A stretch of 49,022 bases of DNA from Bacilli bacterium (GTDB taxonomy: Bacteria; Bacillota_I; Bacilli_A; RFN20; CAG-826): positions 1 through 49,022 of the forward strand of contig JAEDOI010000005.1 of NCBI GenBank assembly GCA_016302065.1, written 5' to 3'. The position numbers and the translations under genes were made by a program. A model generated the notes under the pieces. The model searched no databases. It was not told the DNA's origin and was given only the letters and a program-made list of their open reading frames with translations. This document shows, one piece after another, positions 7,807 to 16,234 of this stretch; position 1 is the first letter of the stretch, and every line of letters starts with the position of its first letter.

Positions 7807-8302
7807 ATGTCAGATGTATTTGCCTTATGCACAACAGACTTAGAAGTTTATGCATTTTATTTAGGAATAGGAAAATTAATTACTTCTATTACCATAAAAT
7901 TTTATGTTCTTATTTATTATATTTATAGAATTAGGCGTGGAATTAAAAAGAACTTTGGTCAAAAACTAGTGTAAATGTCATCTCTTTTTTTAAAAATAAT
8001 TATTTGCTTATGTCCTAAAAATAATTAGGCAACAAATAAAACACCACTAATTTGGAGCATAGTTAGGAATATTCCTTTTGCCATTTTAGGAATATTAATT
8101 ATTTTTTCATTCTTTGTAGCATAAAAAATAATAAACCATTTAATGGCTATGGTTTACTATCGTTTTAAGTTTTGGATTCTGCATTCTTATTGTTTTACTA
8201 GCTGATTCTTATATACTAATCAGTATATTAATGATTCCAAAGACATTAGCATATATTTGGACTATATTAATTGAATTTATTTTAATAATTAAAAAACGAT
8301 AG
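7807..8302 (+). pseudogene. Decayed multi-pass membrane protein
   Basis: Starts with ATG 7807-7809 behind AAGAAGGAAA, and the first frame gives 55 residues with one hydrophobic stretch before a stop at 7972-7974. Further membrane-like fragments appear downstream in other frames: SIVRNIPFAILGILIIFSFF near 8065-8120, and TIVLSFGFCILIVLLADSY continuing to KKR at the stop 8300-8302. The pieces look like one gene of about 160 codons broken by several frameshifts. Probably the former target or partner of the TetR gene 17 nt upstream. Family not recognised. Confidence 0.6.
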
Positions 8303-8331
8303 TATTTCCCACTTATTTTTAAAAACTACAT

Positions 8332-8371
8332 GATTTAGCACATATTTTTAATATATGTTAAATCTTTTTTT
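8332..8371 (+). terminator. Strong terminator closing the pseudogene pair
   Basis: GATTTAGCACATAT pairs with ATATATGTTAAATC (14 positions, one G-U and one mismatch) around TTTTA, followed by seven T. It isolates the pseudogenes from the downstream surface-protein gene. Confidence 0.85.
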
Positions 8372-8442
8372 ATAAATATTTAAATATTATTATTTAAATT
8401 TTTATAAATTTCATTCATAATTATAAAGATAGGTTAATAAGC

Positions 8443-11400
8443 ATGAAAAAATTCAATTTTGAAAAGTTTAAAAAGGTGTTTACATATTTATGCTTAGCTG
8501 CATATGTATGTTGTGTTGGCGTTTTAGTTGTCGAAGCTTCAATGGATGGAACTAAAAGTGCCAATCAATCTAACACAGTTGGAGGAGGAATTGCTGATAT
8601 AATTAATAATGGTGCTGGTGATACATCAGTAGCAATTGAACCAACAGAAGTTAAAATAACTAATAAAATTGAGACAGCATATGAAGGAGATACATATCAA
8701 CTTAATACAAGTATTATTCCAGAAGATTCAACTTTTCAATCTCTTTTATATTCTTCTTCATCTTCTTCTATTGCCACTATTTCAGATTCTGGATATATTA
8801 ATTTCTTAAAAGAGGGAGTTGTTGATTTTACTATTCAAAGTTCTGATTATCCAACATTAACTGATACATTTACAGTTAAAGTTTTGCCTGTTAATGTTGA
8901 ATCAATTGATGTAACTTTAACATTTATACAAAACGGAAATGAAGTTGAAATAGAAAAAAATATAGATAATAAATACGACTTATATTTAAATACGAAATAT
9001 AAAATTAATGTTTCATTTTTACCAACTAACGCTACAAATAAAAACTATAATATTTCATCTTTATCATCTAATTTTATTATTTCTAATAATCAAATTATTC
9101 CTTCTAAAACATCATCAAATTATGAAGAAATAACAATTGAAGGTGAAAAAAAATTCACATTTGCAGTAAAAATTATTGATAATCCTGCTACTTTTGTTCC
9201 TTTTACTAGTCTTGATTTTAAAAATCAAACCTATAGTCCTATTCCTCTTGCAACGATGATTCCTTTTTCAAATCCAGATCTATTGCCTAAATACAATGAC
9301 GGTCGTTCTATTCCTACTTATAAAGAAATAGAATATGTTAGTTCTAATCCATCTATTGCTATGGTTACTTCTTCTGGTATAAAAGCAGTTAGTGAAGGAA
9401 GTGCAACAATTACTTTAAGGAGTGTAAAATATCCTGAAATATATGCAACAAGAGTTTTTAACGTTGTCTTTGTTAAAATAGATCAATTTAAATTATTTTT
9501 AAATTCTAAATCAAATAATGTAACAATTGAAGAAGGTGTAACTGGAACTTTAAAAACTTCACAATTTAGCCCTTCTAATTACTCTTATAATAATGATAAA
9601 TCATACTTTACATATACATATACAAGTAGTAATCCAAGTGTAGTTAGTGTAACAAACCAAGGCAAAATAAAAGCATTAAGTGTTGGCACTTCTACTGTTA
9701 CTTTAACTATTGAAGATAAAAGAGGAAATAGTGTTAGTTCTTCGATTAATATTACTGTAAAGGAAAAACCAGCTCCACCAGAACCAATTGAATATACTAT
9801 TACAAATATTAATTATTCTAATTCATTAAATGATATAAATGCTGATGATGATAAAAAATATTTATTTATTGAAAAAACATATAATTTTGACAACTATTTT
9901 ACAATATCTTCCATTGAAGGAAATAACACAAATATCGCTCCAAAAGAGAAACAAATTAAAATTAATTCGCTATATTCTCCAAAAAAGAATACTTATGTTG
10001 ATCCATTAGAATTTTCTTCTTACGTAGTTATTAATGGTAACAATTTTAAATTTTTAGATAAATGTATTGTTGAATTCTACTTTATTCATACTGACTCAAA
10101 TTTTACAACCTATTATCCAAATGGCGAATTTACATTTAGAGTTACTGCTCCTGTTTATATTCCTAATATTGACGAAACTAAATCTTCTTCGTTATCATCA
10201 ATAAATGAAGAAATGCCAAATAAATATAATATTGATGTAAAAGTATCAAAATACTATACGTTAACTTTTCCATTTATTTATGGAGTAAATATAACTCCTA
10301 ATTCTGCTTTTACATATAAATATTATAATGAAGGTTCTAAAACATTCATTGAAATTGGTGCAAAGAATGAAGGAAAATTAGAAATTAAATTGGTTCCTTC
10401 ATATGAGCATCCTTTAAATGATACTAAATTCGAAAAAACTTTAACTATAAATTCTACCCATATTGCCATTTCAGATTTAAATTACACTCTTAAGCTAAAT
10501 GACGAAGAATTAATATCTAAAAATATTAATGAAAATCACCAACAAATTTATCAAAGATTTGTTGGAGAAACTTTATCTTTAGATTTATCTTATGATTACG
10601 AAGAAGAACCTACATCATTAGTTACATCCATTGAATCAAGCGATAATTCAGTTGTAAAAGTAACAAATGAAGGAAAATTAAAGCTTAATAAAGCAGGCAA
10701 ATCATTAATCACTATTAAAGACAAAGTTTCAAATATAGAAAAAATTTTCCAAATTAATGCATTTAATATCATTAAATTAGATAAGGAAAATTCTTTAATT
10801 ATTAAAGGAAAAATTAATAAAAAAGATAGTGATGGTACATTCCATTTTTATACTGCTAGTAGTATTAAAATAACTCCTAATTTCACAAGCGATACAACAT
10901 TTAAGCAAGTTAAATATTCCTCATTAGAAGATACAAAAGAAGAAAGTGATAAGATACTTGAAATTGGAGAAGATGGTTCAATTACTACAATTCAAAAAGG
11001 AAATACAGAAGTATATCTTGAAATTAATGATGGATTTACCCCTTATGATAGTGAAAATTCATCTGGTCCAATTAAATTAACTATTAAAATTCAAGTTGAT
11101 CATAAAACATTAATTAATGAAGACAACATATCAAATTTCTTATATTTAATTAGAAAATCTTTAGGTCATTTTGGTGCCTTCTTTGTTCTTGGTATTTGTT
11201 CTACTTTCTTCTTTATGCTTCAATTTGATAAAGAAAAATGGTTCTATTCAATTCCTATTAATTTCCTTCAAGGTTTAAGTGTTGCATCATTAACTGAGCT
11301 TATTCAAGTATTTGTACCAGGTAGAGCAGGATTAGTAAAAGATGTTTTAATTGATTATAGTGGATTCGCCATCTCTGCATTAGTTATTACTATTGCTTTC

Positions 11401-11460
11401 TTAGCTTATTACTTTATTAAAAAAGCTATTAAAAAACATAAAGAAAAAAATAATAATTAA
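8443..11460 (+). CDS. Surface protein: tandem bacterial Ig-like domains between the two halves of a VanZ-type membrane domain
   Basis: 1005 residues. A basic N terminus (KKFNFEKFKK) and one membrane helix (about 11-33) lead into VEASMDGTKSANQSNTVGG, which looks like the first helix and following loop of a VanZ domain. Residues about 60-895 are extracytoplasmic and hold repeated BIG2-type Ig modules, each with the motif S-(x)-N/S-P-S-I/V-x-x-V-(x)-x-x-G-x-I/L: near 105, 300 (SSNPSIAMVTSSG), 395 (SSNPSVVSVTNQG), 730 (SSDNSVVKVTNEG) and 850. The C-terminal 100 residues resume VanZ: RKSLGHFGAFFVLG, then TELIQVFVPGRAGLVKDVLIDYSG, with about three further helices and a lysine-rich tail. VanZ alone is linked to teicoplanin resistance and cell-envelope lipids; the job of this chimera is unknown. 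The Shine-Dalgarno sequence is weak (AGG, 12 nt upstream). Confidence 0.8.
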   Translation: MKKFNFEKFKKVFTYLCLAAYVCCVGVLVVEASMDGTKSANQSNTVGGGIADIINNGAGDTSVAIEPTEVKITNKIETAYEGDTYQLNTSIIPEDSTFQSLLYSSSSSSIATISDSGYINFLKEGVVDFTIQSSDYPTLTDTFTVKVLPVNVESIDVTLTFIQNGNEVEIEKNIDNKYDLYLNTKYKINVSFLPTNATNKNYNISSLSSNFIISNNQIIPSKTSSNYEEITIEGEKKFTFAVKIIDNPATFVPFTSLDFKNQTYSPIPLATMIPFSNPDLLPKYNDGRSIPTYKEIEYVSSNPSIAMVTSSGIKAVSEGSATITLRSVKYPEIYATRVFNVVFVKIDQFKLFLNSKSNNVTIEEGVTGTLKTSQFSPSNYSYNNDKSYFTYTYTSSNPSVVSVTNQGKIKALSVGTSTVTLTIEDKRGNSVSSSINITVKEKPAPPEPIEYTITNINYSNSLNDINADDDKKYLFIEKTYNFDNYFTISSIEGNNTNIAPKEKQIKINSLYSPKKNTYVDPLEFSSYVVINGNNFKFLDKCIVEFYFIHTDSNFTTYYPNGEFTFRVTAPVYIPNIDETKSSSLSSINEEMPNKYNIDVKVSKYYTLTFPFIYGVNITPNSAFTYKYYNEGSKTFIEIGAKNEGKLEIKLVPSYEHPLNDTKFEKTLTINSTHIAISDLNYTLKLNDEELISKNINENHQQIYQRFVGETLSLDLSYDYEEEPTSLVTSIESSDNSVVKVTNEGKLKLNKAGKSLITIKDKVSNIEKIFQINAFNIIKLDKENSLIIKGKINKKDSDGTFHFYTASSIKITPNFTSDTTFKQVKYSSLEDTKEESDKILEIGEDGSITTIQKGNTEVYLEINDGFTPYDSENSSGPIKLTIKIQVDHKTLINEDNISNFLYLIRKSLGHFGAFFVLGICSTFFFMLQFDKEKWFYSIPINFLQGLSVASLTELIQVFVPGRAGLVKDVLIDYSGFAISALVITIAFLAYYFIKKAIKKHKEKNNN

Positions 11461-11555
11461 TATTTGAATTATAACGTTATTTTATAAATTATTTTTGATT
11501 TTTTATAATGACTAATTTAGTCCCTCTTAAAATATAGATATAGAGGAAAATAACT

Positions 11556-12101
11556 ATGACACATAATCAAATTGATGAGAGCTTTTGCTCTTATTTAGGG
11601 ACTAATCTTCTTTTACATCCCAACATTACTTCATTTTTAAAATATTCAAAGATTTCATATTATAATTATAAGAAAAATTATGAAAACGACCTTGAATTCC
11701 TTGATGAAATATCAATATTTATATTTAAAAAATATTATTTACAAAAAACCAATCACCTTCCATTTAAAAAATTTATTAATATAAATACCGCTTATTTTGC
11801 TAACTTTTTATCATCTAATATAGAAAATATTAAAAAAATACCTTTTGACCAACTAAGAAAAAATCTTGATGAAATAAATTATTATTTTACATATTATGTA
11901 ACAAAAATATATCATACAAATATTGTAGAAATAGGAAATTACTATGTTAATTTACCTAATTTTATTCAAATATATACAAATATTTTAAATGGAATAACTA
12001 ATGTTGTAAACACATCAAATAATATGAACAAGCAAAAAATTAGTTTACTTTTAGATGTGTTTTTTGAAAAACTCAATATTTATTCTTCTTTATATAATTA
12101 A
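11556..12101 (+). CDS. Hypothetical protein, 181 aa
   Basis: Not recognised. Rich in Asn, Tyr, Ile, Lys and Phe, probably mostly helical, with no signal peptide or clear membrane segment. AGAGGA stands 10 nt before the ATG. Its 3' end overlaps the convergent DUF177-like gene by 4 nt. Inverted repeats flank its start codon (see findings), hinting at RNA-level control. It follows the VanZ/Ig gene by 95 nt; whether the two work together is unknown. Confidence 0.7.
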   Translation: MTHNQIDESFCSYLGTNLLLHPNITSFLKYSKISYYNYKKNYENDLEFLDEISIFIFKKYYLQKTNHLPFKKFININTAYFANFLSSNIENIKKIPFDQLRKNLDEINYYFTYYVTKIYHTNIVEIGNYYVNLPNFIQIYTNILNGITNVVNTSNNMNKQKISLLLDVFFEKLNIYSSLYN

Positions 12102-12565
12102 TCTAAATCAATATCTTTTAATTTATCAAAAGGAGATGAAGTAATATTATCTTCAATATCTTCACTTACTCCTTCAATTTTAGCTATTTTTTCATTATCT
12201 TGATGAATATTAAGAGGAAGGGATGTAACAATTAATGAATAAATTATGTTATCAAGATCAAAATATTCATTTTCTAAATAAATAACATCATCATTTTCAA
12301 AGTTTTCATCACTTGTAAAATATAGTTTATCTTCTAAATGAAAATTATAAGGAAAAATTTTTAAAGTATAAGAAGAAACAACATCAATACATGCATCTAA
12401 ACTAATAATGAGTTCATAAATTGATTCCATTTTAGTAATCGAAAAAGAGGCATGAATATTATTAAATTTTTTAATTTGAAAATAATTCAATATTTTGTTT
12501 AATTCATAAACATCATCAAATTCGTAATGTTCAACATCTTTTATTGTATTTAAATAAATTTTCAT
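12098..12565 (-). CDS. DUF177/YceD-like protein
   Basis: 155 residues, tentatively DUF177. It has the beta-rich middle with a SLDACIDVVSSYTLKIFP segment at the place of the family's CsRCL motif, a segment matching the family's acidic FDLDNIIYSLIVTSLPLNIH (idL..li.e.l.l.lP), and an acidic C-terminal tail. The usual paired cysteines are mostly gone. In most bacteria DUF177 precedes rpmF (L32) and is tied to 23S rRNA or ribosome biogenesis; here it sits behind pheT. Its start overlaps the pheT stop (ATGA), so translation is coupled. No Shine-Dalgarno sequence of its own is evident. Confidence 0.6.
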   Translation of the reverse strand: MKIYLNTIKDVEHYEFDDVYELNKILNYFQIKKFNNIHASFSITKMESIYELIISLDACIDVVSSYTLKIFPYNFHLEDKLYFTSDENFENDDVIYLENEYFDLDNIIYSLIVTSLPLNIHQDNEKIAKIEGVSEDIEDNITSSPFDKLKDIDLD

Positions 12566-14937
12566 GATCTAAGACTTACATTAAATTTCTTATTTAATGT
12601 CTCCACAATTTTATTATGCACTTCATCAATTTCGTTATCTTTTAATGTATGGTCATTACTTTCAAAAACTACAGTTAAAGCAATAGACTTTTCATTTTGA
12701 GCAAGATTCTTTCCTTTATAAATATCAAATATTGATACATCTTTAATTAATGAAGAACATTTCTTAACTTCGTTCTTGATGTCAATATAATTAATACTAT
12801 CATCAATTATAAAAGCATAATCTCTTGAAGATTGAGGATATGCCGAAATTGGCTCAAATTTAATATTTTTAGATTTAGTAGCAAATAAAACACTTAAATT
12901 CATTTCTAAAAGAATCATTGAATCTTTAATTTCTTTTTTAGTTGGATATATATCACCCATTACACATAAAGGCTTATTATCAAGAAGTACTAAAGCACTG
13001 CGATTTGGATGGAATTCATCAGTTTCAAAACGGGTATATTTTACCCTTGTTGATGAAATATTAAACATATCCAAAATTGTATCAACAATACCTTTAGCAT
13101 CGTAATAACTATATGATTCCCCTATTATTTTGTCTTGTTTGTATTTCTTTCCAACAAGAACAACACCTAAATGAATTTCATTCTTTTGCATCGAATCAAT
13201 ATGAGAAATCTCATAAATTCCAAAGTTATTATTTTGGTGATTTAAATTATAATTTGCACAATTAATTAATGATGGAAGGAGATTAGTTCTAACATATTTA
13301 TGATCTTCAGTTAAAGGGTTTTTAATAACATAGCCATCACTCTTATTTAAAATTTTGAATGATTCACTCATTTTCTTATTAACAAGGGTGTAAGTTAACA
13401 CTCTATATAACCCATTATTTGATAAAAATGAACAAATAACATCTTCTTTTTGCTCGTCTTTGCTCTTTCCTCCTACCGTTGTTTCCATAAATGGAAGAGT
13501 TGGTGAAATTGTATCAAGACCAATATATCTAATTATTTCCTCACTTAAATCAGCCTTACCTTCAACATCAATTCTAAAAGAAGGTACTTCAACAATAAAT
13601 TTATTTCCATCGCTTTCAACAAATTTAAAATAAAGTAACTGTAAAATATCTTTAATTTTTTCATATTCAAAATTAGTGCCTAATCTATTATTGATATAAT
13701 CAACACTACAAGATATTAATTTCTTATCATGATTTAATACATCATATTTAATAATATTTGAAATTGAGTCGACATTTGATATGGTTTTTAATAAATTAGT
13801 AGTTAAGTTCAAGACATAGTCAACTTGATCTTTATTAATTCCTTTAACAAATCTTTGGCTAGAATCACTTACAAGTCCAAGTCTAGAAGATGTTCTTCTA
13901 ATAGAAGCATGATTAAAGTTTGCTACTTCAATTACAATATTTTTTGTATCGTTTGTAACTTCAGAATCTAAACCACCCATGATTCCACCTAAACACATAG
14001 TTTTTCCAAAACTTGTTACACAAATATCACCTTCATGTATTGAATACTCTTTTTCATCAAGAGCAATAAATTTCTCATTAATATCTGAGCGAACAATTAA
14101 TTCTTTTTTAACTAATTTATCATAATCATACATATGAATTGGTTGACCAGTTAATAACATAATGTAATTTCCTAAATCAACAATATTATTAATTGTTCTT
14201 ATACCTTCACTTCTTAAACAATTTTTAAGCCATGCTGGGGAGTCTTTAACTTCAATACCTTTAACAATTTTTACACTAAATTCTTTACAATTTGGAGTTA
14301 AACTATCGACTTTAAATTCTTTTTCTTCATAAGTTGAATCATCATTAGCCTCTAAAATATTAACTTTTCTATTAAATAAAGCCCCAATTTCTCTACTAAC
14401 ATTAAATAATGAATAACAGTCACTTCTATTTGCTAATAAACTTAAATCTAAAATAACGTCATCAAGACCTAATTTATGCAAGATATCACTATCTCCTACT
14501 TCAAAATCATCACTTAATATTTCAATTCCTTTAATTTGCTCTTCTTTTAAATATTTTGGATCTACACCAAGTTCATTAAGAGCACAAAGCATACCATTGC
14601 TCTTATATCCTCTAATTTCTCCAGCTTTAATTTCTCCACCCGGAAGTTTAGCACCAACTTTAGCAACAATAACTTTAATACCTTCTTTACAGTTTGGAGC
14701 GCCACAAACAATATCTAAAATTTCATCTTTAATATCAACTTTACAAACATGAAGATGGTCACTATTTGGATGAGGAATACAACTAATTACTTTTCCAACA
14801 ACTAAAGAAGTAGCTTTACTTAAAGTTTTAATTTCTTCTACTTCAATTCCAGAAAAAGTTAATCTAGAAGCAATTTCTTCTTTACTTAATCCACTTATAT
14901 CAACATATTTACTAATTTCATTAAGACTAACTAACAT
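12562..14937 (-). CDS. pheT: Phenylalanine-tRNA ligase beta subunit
   Basis: 791 residues, the usual bacterial length. N-terminal EMAP/tRNA-binding fold (VVGKVISCIPHPNSDHLHVC, about 45-64), then B1, B3/B4 editing module, B5 and catalytic-like core, ending with the anticodon-binding FDX-ACB domain (about 700-791: SAYPQSSRDYAFIID). Partner of PheS in an alpha2-beta2 enzyme that charges and proofreads tRNA-Phe. Lies 2 nt after pheS and ends in TGA, overlapping the next gene. Confidence 0.98.
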   Translation of the reverse strand: MLVSLNEISKYVDISGLSKEEIASRLTFSGIEVEEIKTLSKATSLVVGKVISCIPHPNSDHLHVCKVDIKDEILDIVCGAPNCKEGIKVIVAKVGAKLPGGEIKAGEIRGYKSNGMLCALNELGVDPKYLKEEQIKGIEILSDDFEVGDSDILHKLGLDDVILDLSLLANRSDCYSLFNVSREIGALFNRKVNILEANDDSTYEEKEFKVDSLTPNCKEFSVKIVKGIEVKDSPAWLKNCLRSEGIRTINNIVDLGNYIMLLTGQPIHMYDYDKLVKKELIVRSDINEKFIALDEKEYSIHEGDICVTSFGKTMCLGGIMGGLDSEVTNDTKNIVIEVANFNHASIRRTSSRLGLVSDSSQRFVKGINKDQVDYVLNLTTNLLKTISNVDSISNIIKYDVLNHDKKLISCSVDYINNRLGTNFEYEKIKDILQLLYFKFVESDGNKFIVEVPSFRIDVEGKADLSEEIIRYIGLDTISPTLPFMETTVGGKSKDEQKEDVICSFLSNNGLYRVLTYTLVNKKMSESFKILNKSDGYVIKNPLTEDHKYVRTNLLPSLINCANYNLNHQNNNFGIYEISHIDSMQKNEIHLGVVLVGKKYKQDKIIGESYSYYDAKGIVDTILDMFNISSTRVKYTRFETDEFHPNRSALVLLDNKPLCVMGDIYPTKKEIKDSMILLEMNLSVLFATKSKNIKFEPISAYPQSSRDYAFIIDDSINYIDIKNEVKKCSSLIKDVSIFDIYKGKNLAQNEKSIALTVVFESNDHTLKDNEIDEVHNKIVETLNKKFNVSLRS

Positions 14938-14939
14938 AA

Positions 14940-15983
14940 TTAATCCTCAACTTTCTTATTAAATTCATTAATGACTTTTATATCGTTATAATAAAATCTT
15001 CTAATATCATCGATTCCATAACGAAGCATAGCAACACGCTCAATACCAACGCCAAAAGCAAATCCACTATATACTTCTGGATCATATCCATTCATCTTTA
15101 ATACATTAGGATGAACCATACCAGCTCCTAAAATTTCAATCCATCCCGTTCCTTTACATGTTGGACATCCTTTTCCCTTACATTTAAAACAAGAAATATC
15201 AACCTCAACACTTGGTTCGGTAAATGGGAAGAAAGATGATCTAAATCTTACTTTTGAATCTTTACTAAACATTGATTTAGCAAATAATTCTAGTGTTCCT
15301 TTTAAGTCACTCAATTTAATATTTTTATCAATAACTAAACCTTCGATTTGAGCAAATTGATGAGAATGCGTCATGTCATCATCATCTCTTCTATAACATT
15401 TACCTGGACAAATAATTTTAATAGGTTTTCCGTTACTTTTTTCCATAACCATAGCTTGAATAGCGCTAGTATGAGTTCTTAAAAGAGTGGTATCATCAAT
15501 AAAAAATGAATCTTGCATATCTCTTGCTGGATGATCAAAAGGTATATTAACTAACTCAAAATTATATTTATCTTTTACAACTTCTGGTCCACTTTCAACA
15601 GTATATCCCATACCAATAAAAATTGATTCAATCTCTTCGATTATTTTATAAAAAGGATTAATGTTTGTAGAAACTAAATGATTTCCAGGTAAAGTAATAT
15701 CGATAATATCCTTCTTTAATTCTTCATCAAGTTTACTTTTTTCAAGTTTAGTTTTTATTTCATTTAATTTATTCTCAACTGTTTTCCTTAATTTATTATA
15801 AGCTTCACCAAAACTTTTTTTATCTTGGACTTCTCTAATTTTATTCATTAATTGAGAAACTTTTCCTTTTTTTGATAAATATTTAATAAAACATTGATCA
15901 ATCATTTCTAAAGAAGTAGCACTATCAATATCTTTATTAGCTTCTTCTTCTATTTGTTTAAATTCATTAATATACTCATCCAT
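14940..15983 (-). CDS. pheS: Phenylalanine-tRNA ligase alpha subunit
   Basis: 347 residues. N-terminal coiled-coil arm (about 1-85) and class II catalytic core: motif 2 region CYRRDDDDMTHSHQFAQIEG, the CFKCKGKGCPTCKGTGW cysteine segment, and motif 3 FGVGIERVAMLRYGI. Makes Phe-tRNA with PheT. AGGAG lies 9 nt before the ATG. Expression is governed by the Phe T-box directly upstream. Confidence 0.98.
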   Translation of the reverse strand: MDEYINEFKQIEEEANKDIDSATSLEMIDQCFIKYLSKKGKVSQLMNKIREVQDKKSFGEAYNKLRKTVENKLNEIKTKLEKSKLDEELKKDIIDITLPGNHLVSTNINPFYKIIEEIESIFIGMGYTVESGPEVVKDKYNFELVNIPFDHPARDMQDSFFIDDTTLLRTHTSAIQAMVMEKSNGKPIKIICPGKCYRRDDDDMTHSHQFAQIEGLVIDKNIKLSDLKGTLELFAKSMFSKDSKVRFRSSFFPFTEPSVEVDISCFKCKGKGCPTCKGTGWIEILGAGMVHPNVLKMNGYDPEVYSGFAFGVGIERVAMLRYGIDDIRRFYYNDIKVINEFNKKVED

Positions 15984-16002
15984 AATATTCTCCTAAAAAA
16001 AT

Positions 16003-16193
16003 AAAAAAAGAATTAGACAAGGAACGAGATTAACCCGCGGTACCATCCTAATTCTTTACGCACTTAATTTTACTCTTAACGCCAGTATAACGTTTTGCTC
16101 AAAGGTGAATTCGTTATTATTCTATCTAAAGAGGTCTCACTATTCTCTTCTCCCTGTAGGAATCAAACAATAATTACTTGTTCTTCTCAACGC
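16003..16193 (-). promoter_or_regulatory. T-box riboswitch, Phe specifier
   Basis: The minus strand carries AGGATGGTACCGCGG (about 16035-16049), the T-box bulge that binds the tRNA 3' end; consensus has G in place of the A in AGGAT. The specifier region reads GAATTCACCTTTGAGC; the codon TTC (16107-16109) followed by A is in the normal specifier position and means Phe, agreeing with pheST. The terminator is GAATTAG/CTAATTC (16010-16054) followed by seven T. Uncharged tRNA-Phe would favour the antiterminator. Confidence 0.95.
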
Positions 16194-16199
16194 AACAAA

Positions 16200-16228
16200 A
16201 TTATATCATTTAATTAATAAAATTAAAA
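16200..16228 (-). promoter_or_regulatory. Promoter of the T-box/pheST operon
   Basis: TATAAT (16200-16205) with a 17-bp spacer and a weak TTTTAA -35 (16223-16228). It fits a transcription start just before the T-box stem I. Confidence 0.65.
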
Positions 16229-16234
16229 ATATAA

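Noticed and set aside
8443..11460. Repeat-rich gene as CRISPR or DNA repeat array
   Set aside because: Repetition is at the protein-domain level only; DNA repeats are not regular.
12562..12564. Mycoplasma genetic code (TGA as Trp)
   Set aside because: pheT and dtd end naturally in TGA, and Trp positions use TGG.
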